NCBI GenBank assembly: GCA_900316965.1
Contig: ONEY01000009.1
Span: 1-64,000 of the forward strand
DNA length: 64,000 bases
From: an uncultured Bacteroidales bacterium
Lineage (GTDB): Bacteria; Bacteroidota; Bacteroidia; Bacteroidales; P3
Direction of reading: 5' to 3'
The notes below the pieces were generated by a model. That model saw nothing but the letters and a program-made list of their open reading frames with translations, was not told where the DNA came from and did not search any database. Made by a program: the position numbers and the translations under genes. Positions 57,110-64,000 of the stretch are shown here, in pieces; position 1 is the first letter of the stretch; each line of letters starts with the position of its first letter.

Positions 57110-57601
57110 AGATATAATTTTTATAGTATTATTATTAAAAGTGCAAAAATAACAAAAAAAATGAATAATAGTCTTTAATCATAAAAACAAAGTGATAAGT
57201 GAGATGAGGCGTGACTTATCGATCCTGCATAGCAATAGGATGTATCAACAATGTATTTTTTCAGATGCCAACTTTGCATTATTCGTCGAATCCTCCGTTC
57301 GAAAGACAAAGTGATATATTTGTTTCCATTATGGTTACTACACCTTCAAAATGGCTTTTCCTGTACCTATCCTATTGATAGTCTTTTAGGTGGCGTACAA
57401 GAATTCCTTTTTCAATAGATGTAAAGTCTGCCCCGATTAAAAAGTGTACATCACTTTATTATTATCGAGCTAAGTAGTGTACCGGTTGTAAGATGTTTGG
57501 ATTGCAGAAAGAGAGCCAATCTTTTTTATGAGAAACAGAAATAGGTGCTTTTTTGAATTGCTATATTTGCTCATTAGAGGGTAATGAGAATTGATTTCAG
57601 T
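57110..57601. other. Gene-free stretch with short repeats
   Basis: About 490 bases. It holds the aspS box, an 11-base direct repeat ACAAAGTGATA (57187-57197 and 57306-57316), inverted CAATAGGAT (57233-57241) / ATCCTATTG (57369-57377), and two plus-strand boxes TATATTTG (57315-57322 and 57562-57569). Hairpins lie at 57441-57457 (AAAGTG/CACTTT) and 57570-57588 (CTCATTA/TAATGAG). No protein gene is convincing; a decayed mobile element or a small RNA is possible. Confidence 0.5.
57144..57151 (-). promoter_or_regulatory. -7 box of aspS-menA-menG
   Basis: TATTTTTG on the minus strand, matching TAnnTTTG, 35 bases before the aspS ATG. Confidence 0.5.
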
Positions 57602-58396
57602 TTATTTTATGTCGATGAAAGGCACAGAATTACCCAGCATATACTGAGGCATTTTTCCGTCCCATTTTTGAACAGCCTCGTAGTTGACCAGTTTTGGATT
57701 GCGCTCAAGTGCATTGGCTTTGATGCGCATGGCTTCGGCGTCAGCCTCGGCCTTGATTTTGGTTTGCTTGGCTTGTTCTTCGACTTGGATTGTTACGTTT
57801 TTGGCTTTTAGGGCGTTTTGCTCTGCCACTTGTTTCTCTTTGATGGCGTTTTCGAATTCATCATCAAAATCTATGTCAACCAGCTGAAACTGAATGCTGA
57901 CAAAATAGTTGCTATCCAAAGTTTTTCGAAGTTGTTGTTCGATGGAGCGGCGAACGGCATCGCGGTTTTCGACAATCTCGGTGGCTGCGAAGTTGCCAAA
58001 GGCCTCCTTCATGGCTGAACGGATAAAAGGCACAACAATGCGGTTGTGGTAGTCGTCGCCTACATTTTTCATTAGTTTGGATACATTCTCTCTTACAAGT
58101 TCGTAGTTGATGGTGTATTCGACTTCAGAGGTTTGGACATCGCGAGTGTAACTATTCTCTTTGCCATCAAATTTTTTCTGTTGTACGTTTACTCTCTTAA
58201 TGGATTGAATGAAAGGTATTTTTACGTGTAGGCCATCGGCTATAACATCGTCACTCATTTTGCCGAAGGTGGATAGCACGCCACGTTCGGTTGAACGTAT
58301 TGTATAGAATGAGGATGTGACAACAATAACGATTAGTAAAATAAGCATACCCCATTTGATGTAGGGGCGATAGTTGGTTTTTCTATATTCGTCCAT
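57602..58396 (-). CDS. SPFH/prohibitin-family membrane protein
   Basis: 264 residues. One N-terminal membrane helix (~14-32), then the SPFH domain (TIRSTERGVLSTFGK, LHVKIPFIQSIKRVNVQQK), and a long charged helix (~185-235, KEKQVAEQNALKAKN.. and KIKAEADAEAMRIKANAL) predicted as coiled coil. Prohibitin/HflC-like proteins form large rings in the inner membrane and hold proteases or mark domains. No hflK partner is adjacent. Last gene of the operon that starts at 63330. Confidence 0.92.
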   Translation of the reverse strand: MDEYRKTNYRPYIKWGMLILLIVIVVTSSFYTIRSTERGVLSTFGKMSDDVIADGLHVKIPFIQSIKRVNVQQKKFDGKENSYTRDVQTSEVEYTINYELVRENVSKLMKNVGDDYHNRIVVPFIRSAMKEAFGNFAATEIVENRDAVRRSIEQQLRKTLDSNYFVSIQFQLVDIDFDDEFENAIKEKQVAEQNALKAKNVTIQVEEQAKQTKIKAEADAEAMRIKANALERNPKLVNYEAVQKWDGKMPQYMLGNSVPFIDIK

Positions 58397-58423
58397 ATTA
58401 TAAATGATTATAAATTTTATGTA

Positions 58424-59770
58424 TTAAAACATGTATCCCATTTTGATGTAGAGGTTGCTGAACTTGCCGTTATCCTGTTTGTCGAAGGCTGTTGCCCAGT
58501 CGACGCTTAGGACAAAATTATCGTTCATGGCAACCTTTAGTCCGCAGCCGCCGCCGAAGTGTGGCGCATAGAGTCCTCTATCTATTGCATAAGGATTGAT
58601 GTCGTTAAGAGTTGGGTTTGTTGTATTAAGCAAATGAATTTCATCCTCGTAAGGCTGTACCACCATACCAGCATCGACAAAAGGATTCAACCCAATATAG
58701 AATAGGTTTTTGCCGACTTTAAAGCTGAATAGTTGTGTGCGGAGTTCTATGTTTGCAAAAGCCACGCCTGGGGCAAGGATACGATTGCGCATGATGCCTC
58801 GCACTGAGTTTGCTCCGCCTAATCCTTCATAAACAACACGTTGCATGTAGAGCTGGTTGAGGTATGTATTAAGATAGAAAGGACTTACGCCAGCTATGTT
58901 GAGTTGAGTGCCAACGCGGTAAGCTAAAGTTAGTCGGTTGGCGATAATGGGCAGATAATGCCGCCAGGCAGCATTGAATTTCAGATTGTTGAATGATCCC
59001 ATTGATCCCAGTCCGGCATAATATGTGAAGAAAGCGTCGGCGTGTATGCCTCGACGTGGATTTTGTTGACGATCGCGGGTGTCGAAGGTGATACCGCCGT
59101 GCAAGTAAGGGTGGACGCCACCGGTGGCTTCGCTTGGCTTAATGTAACCTGATGACACGTATTGATTGAAGAGCGTTATAGTATCGGGTAGATAATCTTC
59201 TTCGTCACGTGTGAATTTATTAAGACGGTCAATATTGACAGGACCAACCCCAAAATAGAGTAGTCCGAGGCCTGCGTTCCAGTACCAAGGTTTTTTTATT
59301 TCACCTTGTAGATCGGCGCTAAAGCGGAATAGGTCGCGGCGGTACTTGTAGAAGGCGCGTGTGATGTAGGCGGGGTCATTTTGGTCAGAGTAGGCAGGGT
59401 TGTAATAACTGTTGTAACCATTGAAACCATAGAAGTCGCACATTTGGTCGGGGAGATAAGTGATGTCGACACTTAGGCGATGGTTAGGAATCAGGTATTT
59501 TGAGTCGTATGAAGTTCTAAAAATTCCGAAATGTTTTGTAGTGTATGCTGCTTCGGCATAAAAAGAATGCAGATAATCTGGATAGGTAGAGCCGTCGCCA
59601 AAATAGTAGATGTTGGTGAGTGCGCCATACTGGAATCCGAGGTCAGCGTCGAAGGCGACACTGGGTAGGACACCGAAGTTCCATCCTGTGCGAATATGTT
59701 TAGTAGTGTCTTGTGCCGAAGCAATAGATAGGCATACTATACAATACAAAAGAAAAAGTGTCTTTTTCAT
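58424..59770 (-). CDS. Omp85-superfamily outer-membrane barrel (surface antigen D15 type)
   Basis: 448 residues. Signal peptide (TLFLLYCIVCLSIASAQ), then a beta-barrel with alternating aromatic strands; near the middle-to-end GGANSVRGIMRNRI (~330) is the conserved VRG-Y/F-type lid motif of BamA/TamA, and the protein ends in YIKMGYMF with a terminal aromatic residue as barrels do. No POTRA domains, so it is a stand-alone barrel, not BamA. Substrate unknown. It overlaps the transporter gene by 4 bases. Confidence 0.88.
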   Translation of the reverse strand: MKKTLFLLYCIVCLSIASAQDTTKHIRTGWNFGVLPSVAFDADLGFQYGALTNIYYFGDGSTYPDYLHSFYAEAAYTTKHFGIFRTSYDSKYLIPNHRLSVDITYLPDQMCDFYGFNGYNSYYNPAYSDQNDPAYITRAFYKYRRDLFRFSADLQGEIKKPWYWNAGLGLLYFGVGPVNIDRLNKFTRDEEDYLPDTITLFNQYVSSGYIKPSEATGGVHPYLHGGITFDTRDRQQNPRRGIHADAFFTYYAGLGSMGSFNNLKFNAAWRHYLPIIANRLTLAYRVGTQLNIAGVSPFYLNTYLNQLYMQRVVYEGLGGANSVRGIMRNRILAPGVAFANIELRTQLFSFKVGKNLFYIGLNPFVDAGMVVQPYEDEIHLLNTTNPTLNDINPYAIDRGLYAPHFGGGCGLKVAMNDNFVLSVDWATAFDKQDNGKFSNLYIKMGYMF

Positions 59771-61182
59771 TGTGATAAGGATTTTGAGTGTTTTTTTTCT
59801 TGTTTGTTTCTAGGTTTTCGAAAGATGAATATAGCGAAGAGAGCCAGGGCGACCACCATCAATCCAACCGAAATCATAGTGTTGGTCAGACTCTGAGGTG
59901 CGAAACCCATCAACAATAGAACCGGGAAACCGAATGCCAAAGCAGGTATGGTTTGCAGCACTAGGTTGTTGGCGGCAGGTGTTTCGAATCGAGGGTCGAT
60001 TTCACGCAATAGAATCATACCATTTGAAGCTGTGCCGGTAAGCATTCCGAACATGGAAAAGAAAGCCTCGTAGGTATATCCTGGGTATAGTTTACGGCAG
60101 CAACGTAACACATACCAAAATGTAACAGTGGCACCTAAGAGGCATACTAGGATTAGAGGAATCCATAGTGAGCGAAGATTGTTGAAGTCGATGGCAGCGG
60201 TACCGGCAACAATCATAAAATCGAAGCATGTGCCTGCAATGCGGTCGAGTGTATAGTTGTTGATATACTCTCGTTGCATCCAGTTACTTTTGCGCAGACG
60301 GCCGATGATCCATTTCACCAATACGCCAAGAAGAGTGCCCCAAAGGAAGTTGAATCCCCAGACTAGCGGTTTTAGTGTTTTTACACCGAAATTACCTAGG
60401 TTAAGTTTCTGAACACCAAACATCAGTAGGAAAACCAAAGCGTAGACTAGCAGCACTAGGCATAGTTGAACAGTCAACTTGTCAATGGATTCAGAATGAG
60501 GAATCTCACCTTCTGACTCGTAGTCCTCAAGGGTGTATTTTTCTATATATGAGCCATCGTTGACTTTAAGCTTTCCTTTGCGTCGCAAGACGTTCATGTA
60601 TATTACACCAACCAAGCTACCGACAATGAATCCTGTTGCCGCGATGCTTAGGCCGAAGTCAGAACCATGGAATGAAATCCCTTGGTCGGAGGCCCAACCG
60701 CTGAAGGTGACACCAAAATTAAGAGCCTGTCCCGGACCTTGTCCATAGCCCATAGGCAGCAGAAGTCCTGATGAGTAGAAAAAATCATGGTTATTCCACC
60801 AGAGGAAGAGAGGGACGGTGATGAGAAGTCCGCAAAGACCTTGGATGATGTATGTGCTGGCCGTCACGGCGCCGGTCTCAATGACCTTTACAGTTGATGT
60901 GGCGCTTTTGATTTTTTTGTTTTTCAACGCCATGGCAACGAAACCCAATCCCAAAGCGTGGTATGTGATGATCTCCATAACATGGCGGTCGACAATATTA
61001 GATATGAAACCTATGGGTTTGAGACATAGAATCAAAAGACCCGCCAAAAGAGCGGAGGGGAGGAGGCTGCGACGGAAAAGAGGAACGTTGCACCTGATTA
61101 GATTGGCGACGAGGAGAGCCGCGACAATAAGAAATAATTGAATCAACCAGGACCAGGCTGAAATATCGGCAAATGATGACAT
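59767..61182 (-). CDS. GltS-like sodium:glutamate symporter family protein
   Basis: 471 residues from the ATG at 61180-61182, with about 11-12 hydrophobic helices in two related halves. The LLPMGYGQGPGQALNFG segment (~150-166) and MLTGTASNGMILLREIDP (~395-412) are the pair of re-entrant loops that mark the GltS/ESS superfamily. The substrate is probably an acidic amino acid or similar anion with sodium, inferred from family. A frame start at 61224 lies inside a strong hairpin (61208-61239), so the inner ATG is preferred. Confidence 0.82.
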   Translation of the reverse strand: MSSFADISAWSWLIQLFLIVAALLVANLIRCNVPLFRRSLLPSALLAGLLILCLKPIGFISNIVDRHVMEIITYHALGLGFVAMALKNKKIKSATSTVKVIETGAVTASTYIIQGLCGLLITVPLFLWWNNHDFFYSSGLLLPMGYGQGPGQALNFGVTFSGWASDQGISFHGSDFGLSIAATGFIVGSLVGVIYMNVLRRKGKLKVNDGSYIEKYTLEDYESEGEIPHSESIDKLTVQLCLVLLVYALVFLLMFGVQKLNLGNFGVKTLKPLVWGFNFLWGTLLGVLVKWIIGRLRKSNWMQREYINNYTLDRIAGTCFDFMIVAGTAAIDFNNLRSLWIPLILVCLLGATVTFWYVLRCCRKLYPGYTYEAFFSMFGMLTGTASNGMILLREIDPRFETPAANNLVLQTIPALAFGFPVLLLMGFAPQSLTNTMISVGLMVVALALFAIFIFRKPRNKQEKKHSKSLSQ

Positions 61183-61207
61183 TGTGATAGGTGATAAAAG
61201 ATGAACC

Positions 61208-61242
61208 CATTGGTGAGAACTCATGAAGACTCACCAATGAGT
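61208..61242 (-). promoter_or_regulatory. Competing hairpins before the GltS-like gene
   Basis: CATTGGTGAG (61208-61217) pairs perfectly with CTCACCAATG (61230-61239). ACTCAT (61219-61224) can instead pair with ATGAGT (61237-61242), using the same right-arm bases. No clean T run follows, so a control element or mRNA stabiliser is more likely than a terminator. Confidence 0.4.
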
Positions 61243-61254
61243 CATAGTTAATGA

Positions 61255-63330
61255 TTATTCATTTGTTTCTGTGGCGTCGGCAGGGGATGGGTTGACATCT
61301 GGTGAGACGGCGTCTTGCTGAGCCTCAGTGGTGTCAGTGACAACTGCGGTAGGCTGCTCTTTTTTGAAGGGCAGACCAACGTATTTCAGAGTGTTGGTGA
61401 AATATAGGGCGCAGAAGATGCCTCCAAGAACCACGAGAGTGATGATGCATTTTTTCCAGAACGGCATTTTTTTGTCAGCGTATGGGTCGGGTAGCTTAAC
61501 CAAAGGATACTTGGCTAGAGAGGTGAGTGTGGCGCCGAAGGCAGTATTGACGCGCACTTGGGCATTGATAGCCCATCCATTAGCGTTGAGAACGGGTCCG
61601 AGGTTGCGTTTACGTAGTTTAAGCCAAGCCAGGAACATTGAGGGGCCTGAAATAAATAGAACCACTGCGGCAATGAGGAGAATGATATTGTACCATTTGG
61701 CAGCAACAAAGCCGCCGAGTGCCGCCAACGCACCGCCAATAGCTCCGATGGCTAATCCTATGGCAGCAAAAATACCGGCGAATTTAGCTATATCAAACAT
61801 CTGGGCTTTCTTCTCTTCAGTCTTGACAGCGGCATCGGCTGCTGGGTCAGGAGCGGTGGCTAGTTTATCGGTAGCGGTGTCGGCTTTTGCTGTAAGTTCT
61901 TCCATTTTCTTGGCTTCCTTGTCGGCTGCGTTCTTGGTGATCTTGTCAGAGATGAATTTTCCGAGTTTTTTGTAGGGGCTGAAGAAAGCTTGGCGGACAG
62001 ATATGGGGTTGTCGATAATCTTAGTGACAGTCGCATCCCAATCTTGACCGCTGCGGTCATAGAAGAGAGCGTTCTTGCCGACACGCAGATCGTCGATGTC
62101 ACCGTCGGTAAGGGCTGCCACGATATCCATCTCGGCTTTTTTAATTTTCGATACACAATGGCAATAGATGAGAAACATGCCGCTGAGACCGGCCATGTCA
62201 GCATGCTTGGACATATCGGTAACCTTGATGCAGAGGTCGCAGCAACGTTGGTCGATGTACAGCTGTCCAGCTTGAAACACTGCTAGTTTATTCTTATCAC
62301 GGGTATAGAAGTCGGCAAAAACTACATAGTTTTTCAACAATTTGTAGAAGTCGCGGTAGAGGAGGAGAAACTTTTTAACTAGCTTGATGTCGGCAGCCTC
62401 CTCTTCTGTAGCCTTGTCGAAAGACTCTATTTTGGCGCTCTTTTCGTCGTCATGGCTGGCTACGTAAGCGTCCAGTTTAGCCACGATGGCATTCCACTGA
62501 GATTCGTCAATAGCTTGAACCTCTGGGTAGTCGGCAGCGATTGTGAGAGTTCTAACCTTGTCAAACGTTGCCTGCCAAGCCGGGTTGATACCTTGCGAAA
62601 GCGATAGGAGTTTTTCCTTGGTGGGGCGAGCCAGCGGATAGTCGGCGATTTGGTCGGAACATGTAGCAAGGTTTTTCTCGCTGATTGCCTGTATTTTCTC
62701 AACAGAGACATCAACAGCTTCAGAACAAGCCTCATCGAAGGCGATGAGTTTGCATCGCATGAAGTAGTCGGCGATTTTATCCTTGATGGCGGCGACGGCT
62801 GTGATGGCGTCATCGGTGTTGTCGCCGTACGGTCGGTTGTCGACATCAGCCTTGATAGCGTCGTCTTTGGCTTCAACCTTGTCGTCGAGAATTTTTTTTG
62901 CCTCAGCCACGTCATTGAGCGAGACTACCTCTTTATCAGCATTAATGGTGGCAAGTAGCCGTTTTGCCGAGGCAATGATAGCGGCACCATTCTCATCCTC
63001 TTCATTGAGGTCTTCGAGGGCGATATGGTCGACACCATCGAGGATTTTATCGGCATTTTTGACGGCGCCGGTGAGCCACTTCGAAGTAGTTACTATCTCG
63101 TTGACGCGAATTTTATCGTCACCATCGAAATCCATTAGGCGGAGAGTCTCCTCTTCGAATTCCAGACCTTTTACCGGACAGCTGAGGACAGTCCATAGTT
63201 TTTGGTCCAACTCATCGAGGTGGGCGATGTCGGCGCCATTGTTGATTGTTACACGTGTCACGCCTCCTATTGACGCGAAGGTCCATTCATGACCATTGTC
63301 TTTGCCTGGAAGGATGCTCTTTCTTGCCAT
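61255..63330 (-). CDS. Large membrane protein with EF-hand-like motif
   Basis: 691 residues, not recognised as a known family. No signal peptide. Near the N-terminus MDFDGDDKIRVNEI (~67-80) is an EF-hand-type calcium loop (D-x-D-x-D-x-K-I-x-x-x-E), with a pairable LRV-type partner not visible. Residues ~90-480 are mainly helical and charged, with DDxxK-rich stretches, and an Ala/Lys/Asp/Pro-rich linker at ~480-515. Then come two hydrophobic segments (~525-550 and ~555-580), a basic soluble part, a third membrane helix (~640-658) and an acidic C-terminal tail (~670-691). First gene of the operon with the GltS-like carrier, Omp85-type barrel and SPFH protein. A sensory or scaffold role is possible, not shown. 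Confidence 0.75.
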   Translation of the reverse strand: MARKSILPGKDNGHEWTFASIGGVTRVTINNGADIAHLDELDQKLWTVLSCPVKGLEFEEETLRLMDFDGDDKIRVNEIVTTSKWLTGAVKNADKILDGVDHIALEDLNEEDENGAAIIASAKRLLATINADKEVVSLNDVAEAKKILDDKVEAKDDAIKADVDNRPYGDNTDDAITAVAAIKDKIADYFMRCKLIAFDEACSEAVDVSVEKIQAISEKNLATCSDQIADYPLARPTKEKLLSLSQGINPAWQATFDKVRTLTIAADYPEVQAIDESQWNAIVAKLDAYVASHDDEKSAKIESFDKATEEEAADIKLVKKFLLLYRDFYKLLKNYVVFADFYTRDKNKLAVFQAGQLYIDQRCCDLCIKVTDMSKHADMAGLSGMFLIYCHCVSKIKKAEMDIVAALTDGDIDDLRVGKNALFYDRSGQDWDATVTKIIDNPISVRQAFFSPYKKLGKFISDKITKNAADKEAKKMEELTAKADTATDKLATAPDPAADAAVKTEEKKAQMFDIAKFAGIFAAIGLAIGAIGGALAALGGFVAAKWYNIILLIAAVVLFISGPSMFLAWLKLRKRNLGPVLNANGWAINAQVRVNTAFGATLTSLAKYPLVKLPDPYADKKMPFWKKCIITLVVLGGIFCALYFTNTLKYVGLPFKKEQPTAVVTDTTEAQQDAVSPDVNPSPADATETNE

Positions 63331-63380
63331 GATGTTTATTATTAGTGATTTATAAATTATCTTTTTAATGTCACAAAATG

Positions 63381-63410
63381 CAAATTTACAAATTTTTCAT
63401 TAAAAACAAA
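63381..63410 (-). promoter_or_regulatory. Promoter of the EF-hand protein operon
   Basis: Minus strand TTTG (63410-63407), 18-base spacer, TAAATTTG (63388-63381), about 50 bases before the ATG. Both Bacteroidota elements are present. Confidence 0.7.
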
Positions 63411-63525
63411 TTTCGAAATACAAAAACACAATATAAAATGAGTTTTTTATTTAATTATTAAGAATTATGTATCCCGAAAAAAAGTTATTTTTTTTCACAA
63501 ATTCATTTTTATAATTTTTTTTATG

Positions 63526-63533
63526 TATTTTTG
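63526..63533 (+). promoter_or_regulatory. -7 box of the acetate kinase gene
   Basis: TATTTTTG matches TAnnTTTG, 64 bases before the ATG. The area is so rich in T that chance is a real possibility. Confidence 0.35.
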
Positions 63534-63597
63534 AAAAACAAACAATAATAAGAATAGACTACTAAAATAAAGATTTATAAATAAATACATTGTCAAT

Positions 63598-64000
63598 ATG
63601 AAAATATTAGTTCTTAATTGCGGTAGTTCGTCGATAAAATATCAGTTGATAGATATGGCGAACAATGCCCAAGTAATGGCAAAAGGTTTATTGGAACGTA
63701 TAGGCTTGGATATGGGAGAGTTTACCCATAAGTGGAATGGGCAGAAGCACTATGAGCAGTTGCCTATTCCCAACCATACAGAAGGTATCAAAATCGTTCT
63801 TAAAGCTTTGACCGATGAGAAGATAGGTGTTATCAAGGACCTGAAAGAAATAGGTGCAGTAGGTAACCGTGTCGCCCATGGCGGTGAGATTTTCAAAGAC
63901 AGTGCCTTGGTAAATGACAAAGTTATCGAGCAAATCAAGAGTCTCGAACATTTGGCGCCACTTCACACACCTGGCAATTTGGCTGGTATCTATGCTATGC
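63598..64000 (+). CDS. ackA: Acetate kinase, N-terminal part
   Basis: The first 134 codons before the window ends; no stop is reached. The ATG at 63598 gives MKILVLNCGSSSIKYQLID, the phosphate-loop start of the acetate/propionate kinase family, followed by VGNRVAHGGE (family HRVVHGGE, with the substrate Arg) and LAPLHTPGNLAGI (usually LAPLHNPxNL; here Thr replaces Asn). Makes acetate and ATP from acetyl phosphate in fermentation. No pta gene is seen upstream; it may lie after the window. Confidence 0.95.
   Translation, partial: MKILVLNCGSSSIKYQLIDMANNAQVMAKGLLERIGLDMGEFTHKWNGQKHYEQLPIPNHTEGIKIVLKALTDEKIGVIKDLKEIGAVGNRVAHGGEIFKDSALVNDKVIEQIKSLEHLAPLHTPGNLAGIYAM

Noticed and set aside
57584..57811. 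Plus-strand open frame of 75 codons next to a TATATTTG box
   Set aside because: Most of it is antisense to the SPFH gene and the translation shows nothing familiar.

Overview
The window comes from the chromosome of a bacterium in the Bacteroidota, most likely order Bacteroidales. The support is: several TAnnTTTG promoter boxes of the Bacteroidota type with no obvious Shine-Dalgarno sites; type IX secretion (T9SS) C-terminal sorting domains and a PorE-like OmpA lipoprotein-class protein; a SusD-free but typical set of GLUG/lipocalin-like surface lipoproteins; glycine/ornithine-lipid acyltransferases (GlsA/GlsB); menaquinone genes; and two cobalamin-dependent enzymes (class II ribonucleotide reductase and methylmalonyl-CoA mutase). 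I cannot name a genus.

Layout. 1-133: 3' part of a 5S rRNA and its terminator, i.e. the end of an rRNA operon. 177-2788: two surface lipoproteins. 2870-9247 (minus): class II RNR, a small T9SS cargo protein, a zinc-less sirtuin and a PorE-like protein. 9587-11740 (plus): methylmalonyl-CoA mutase large subunit. 11824-27638 (minus): a ~16 kb cluster of nine genes without household function: lipoprotein with a VWA-like motif, small membrane protein, tubulin-like GTPase, a 1422-residue Hsp70/actin-fold ATPase carrying four zinc-ribbon pairs, a degenerate Hsp70-like protein, a zinc-ribbon GTPase, a GAP1-like GTPase-associated protein, a membrane-anchored zinc-ribbon GTPase and a small membrane protein. 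This is the most interesting part of the window: it looks like one of the multi-NTPase systems proposed to act in biological conflict, with an unusual combination of tubulin fold, paired Hsp70-like proteins and paired GTPases. It has one clear promoter box at its head, an 11-bp perfect inverted repeat just upstream of that, and a strong terminator hairpin in the middle which would split it into two expression levels.

27936-37902: a LysE-type exporter, an orphan PurM/PurL-like protein of higher G+C, and a 2696-residue T9SS-exported protein with about eleven fibronectin-III-like modules. 38195-41988 (minus): the classical thrS-infC-rpmI-rplT translation operon followed by rplS. 42265-44162: YitT-family membrane protein and TcdA (tRNA t6A cyclisation). 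44395-46299: a VWA protein facing a sigma-factor-like protein fused to a diverged phage-type domain. 46423-51473 (minus): rpmF with YceD/DUF177, and the glsA-glsB-engB-dacB envelope/ribosome-assembly cluster. 51760-57109: hisS, a nitroreductase, and the aspS-menA-menG run of overlapping genes. 57602-63330 (minus): an operon of an EF-hand-like membrane protein, a GltS-like carrier, an Omp85-type barrel and an SPFH protein. 63598-64000: the beginning of acetate kinase.

All identifications are from reading motifs in the translated sequence; no database search was possible. Family names are recalled from knowledge and marked as such where the match is loose.
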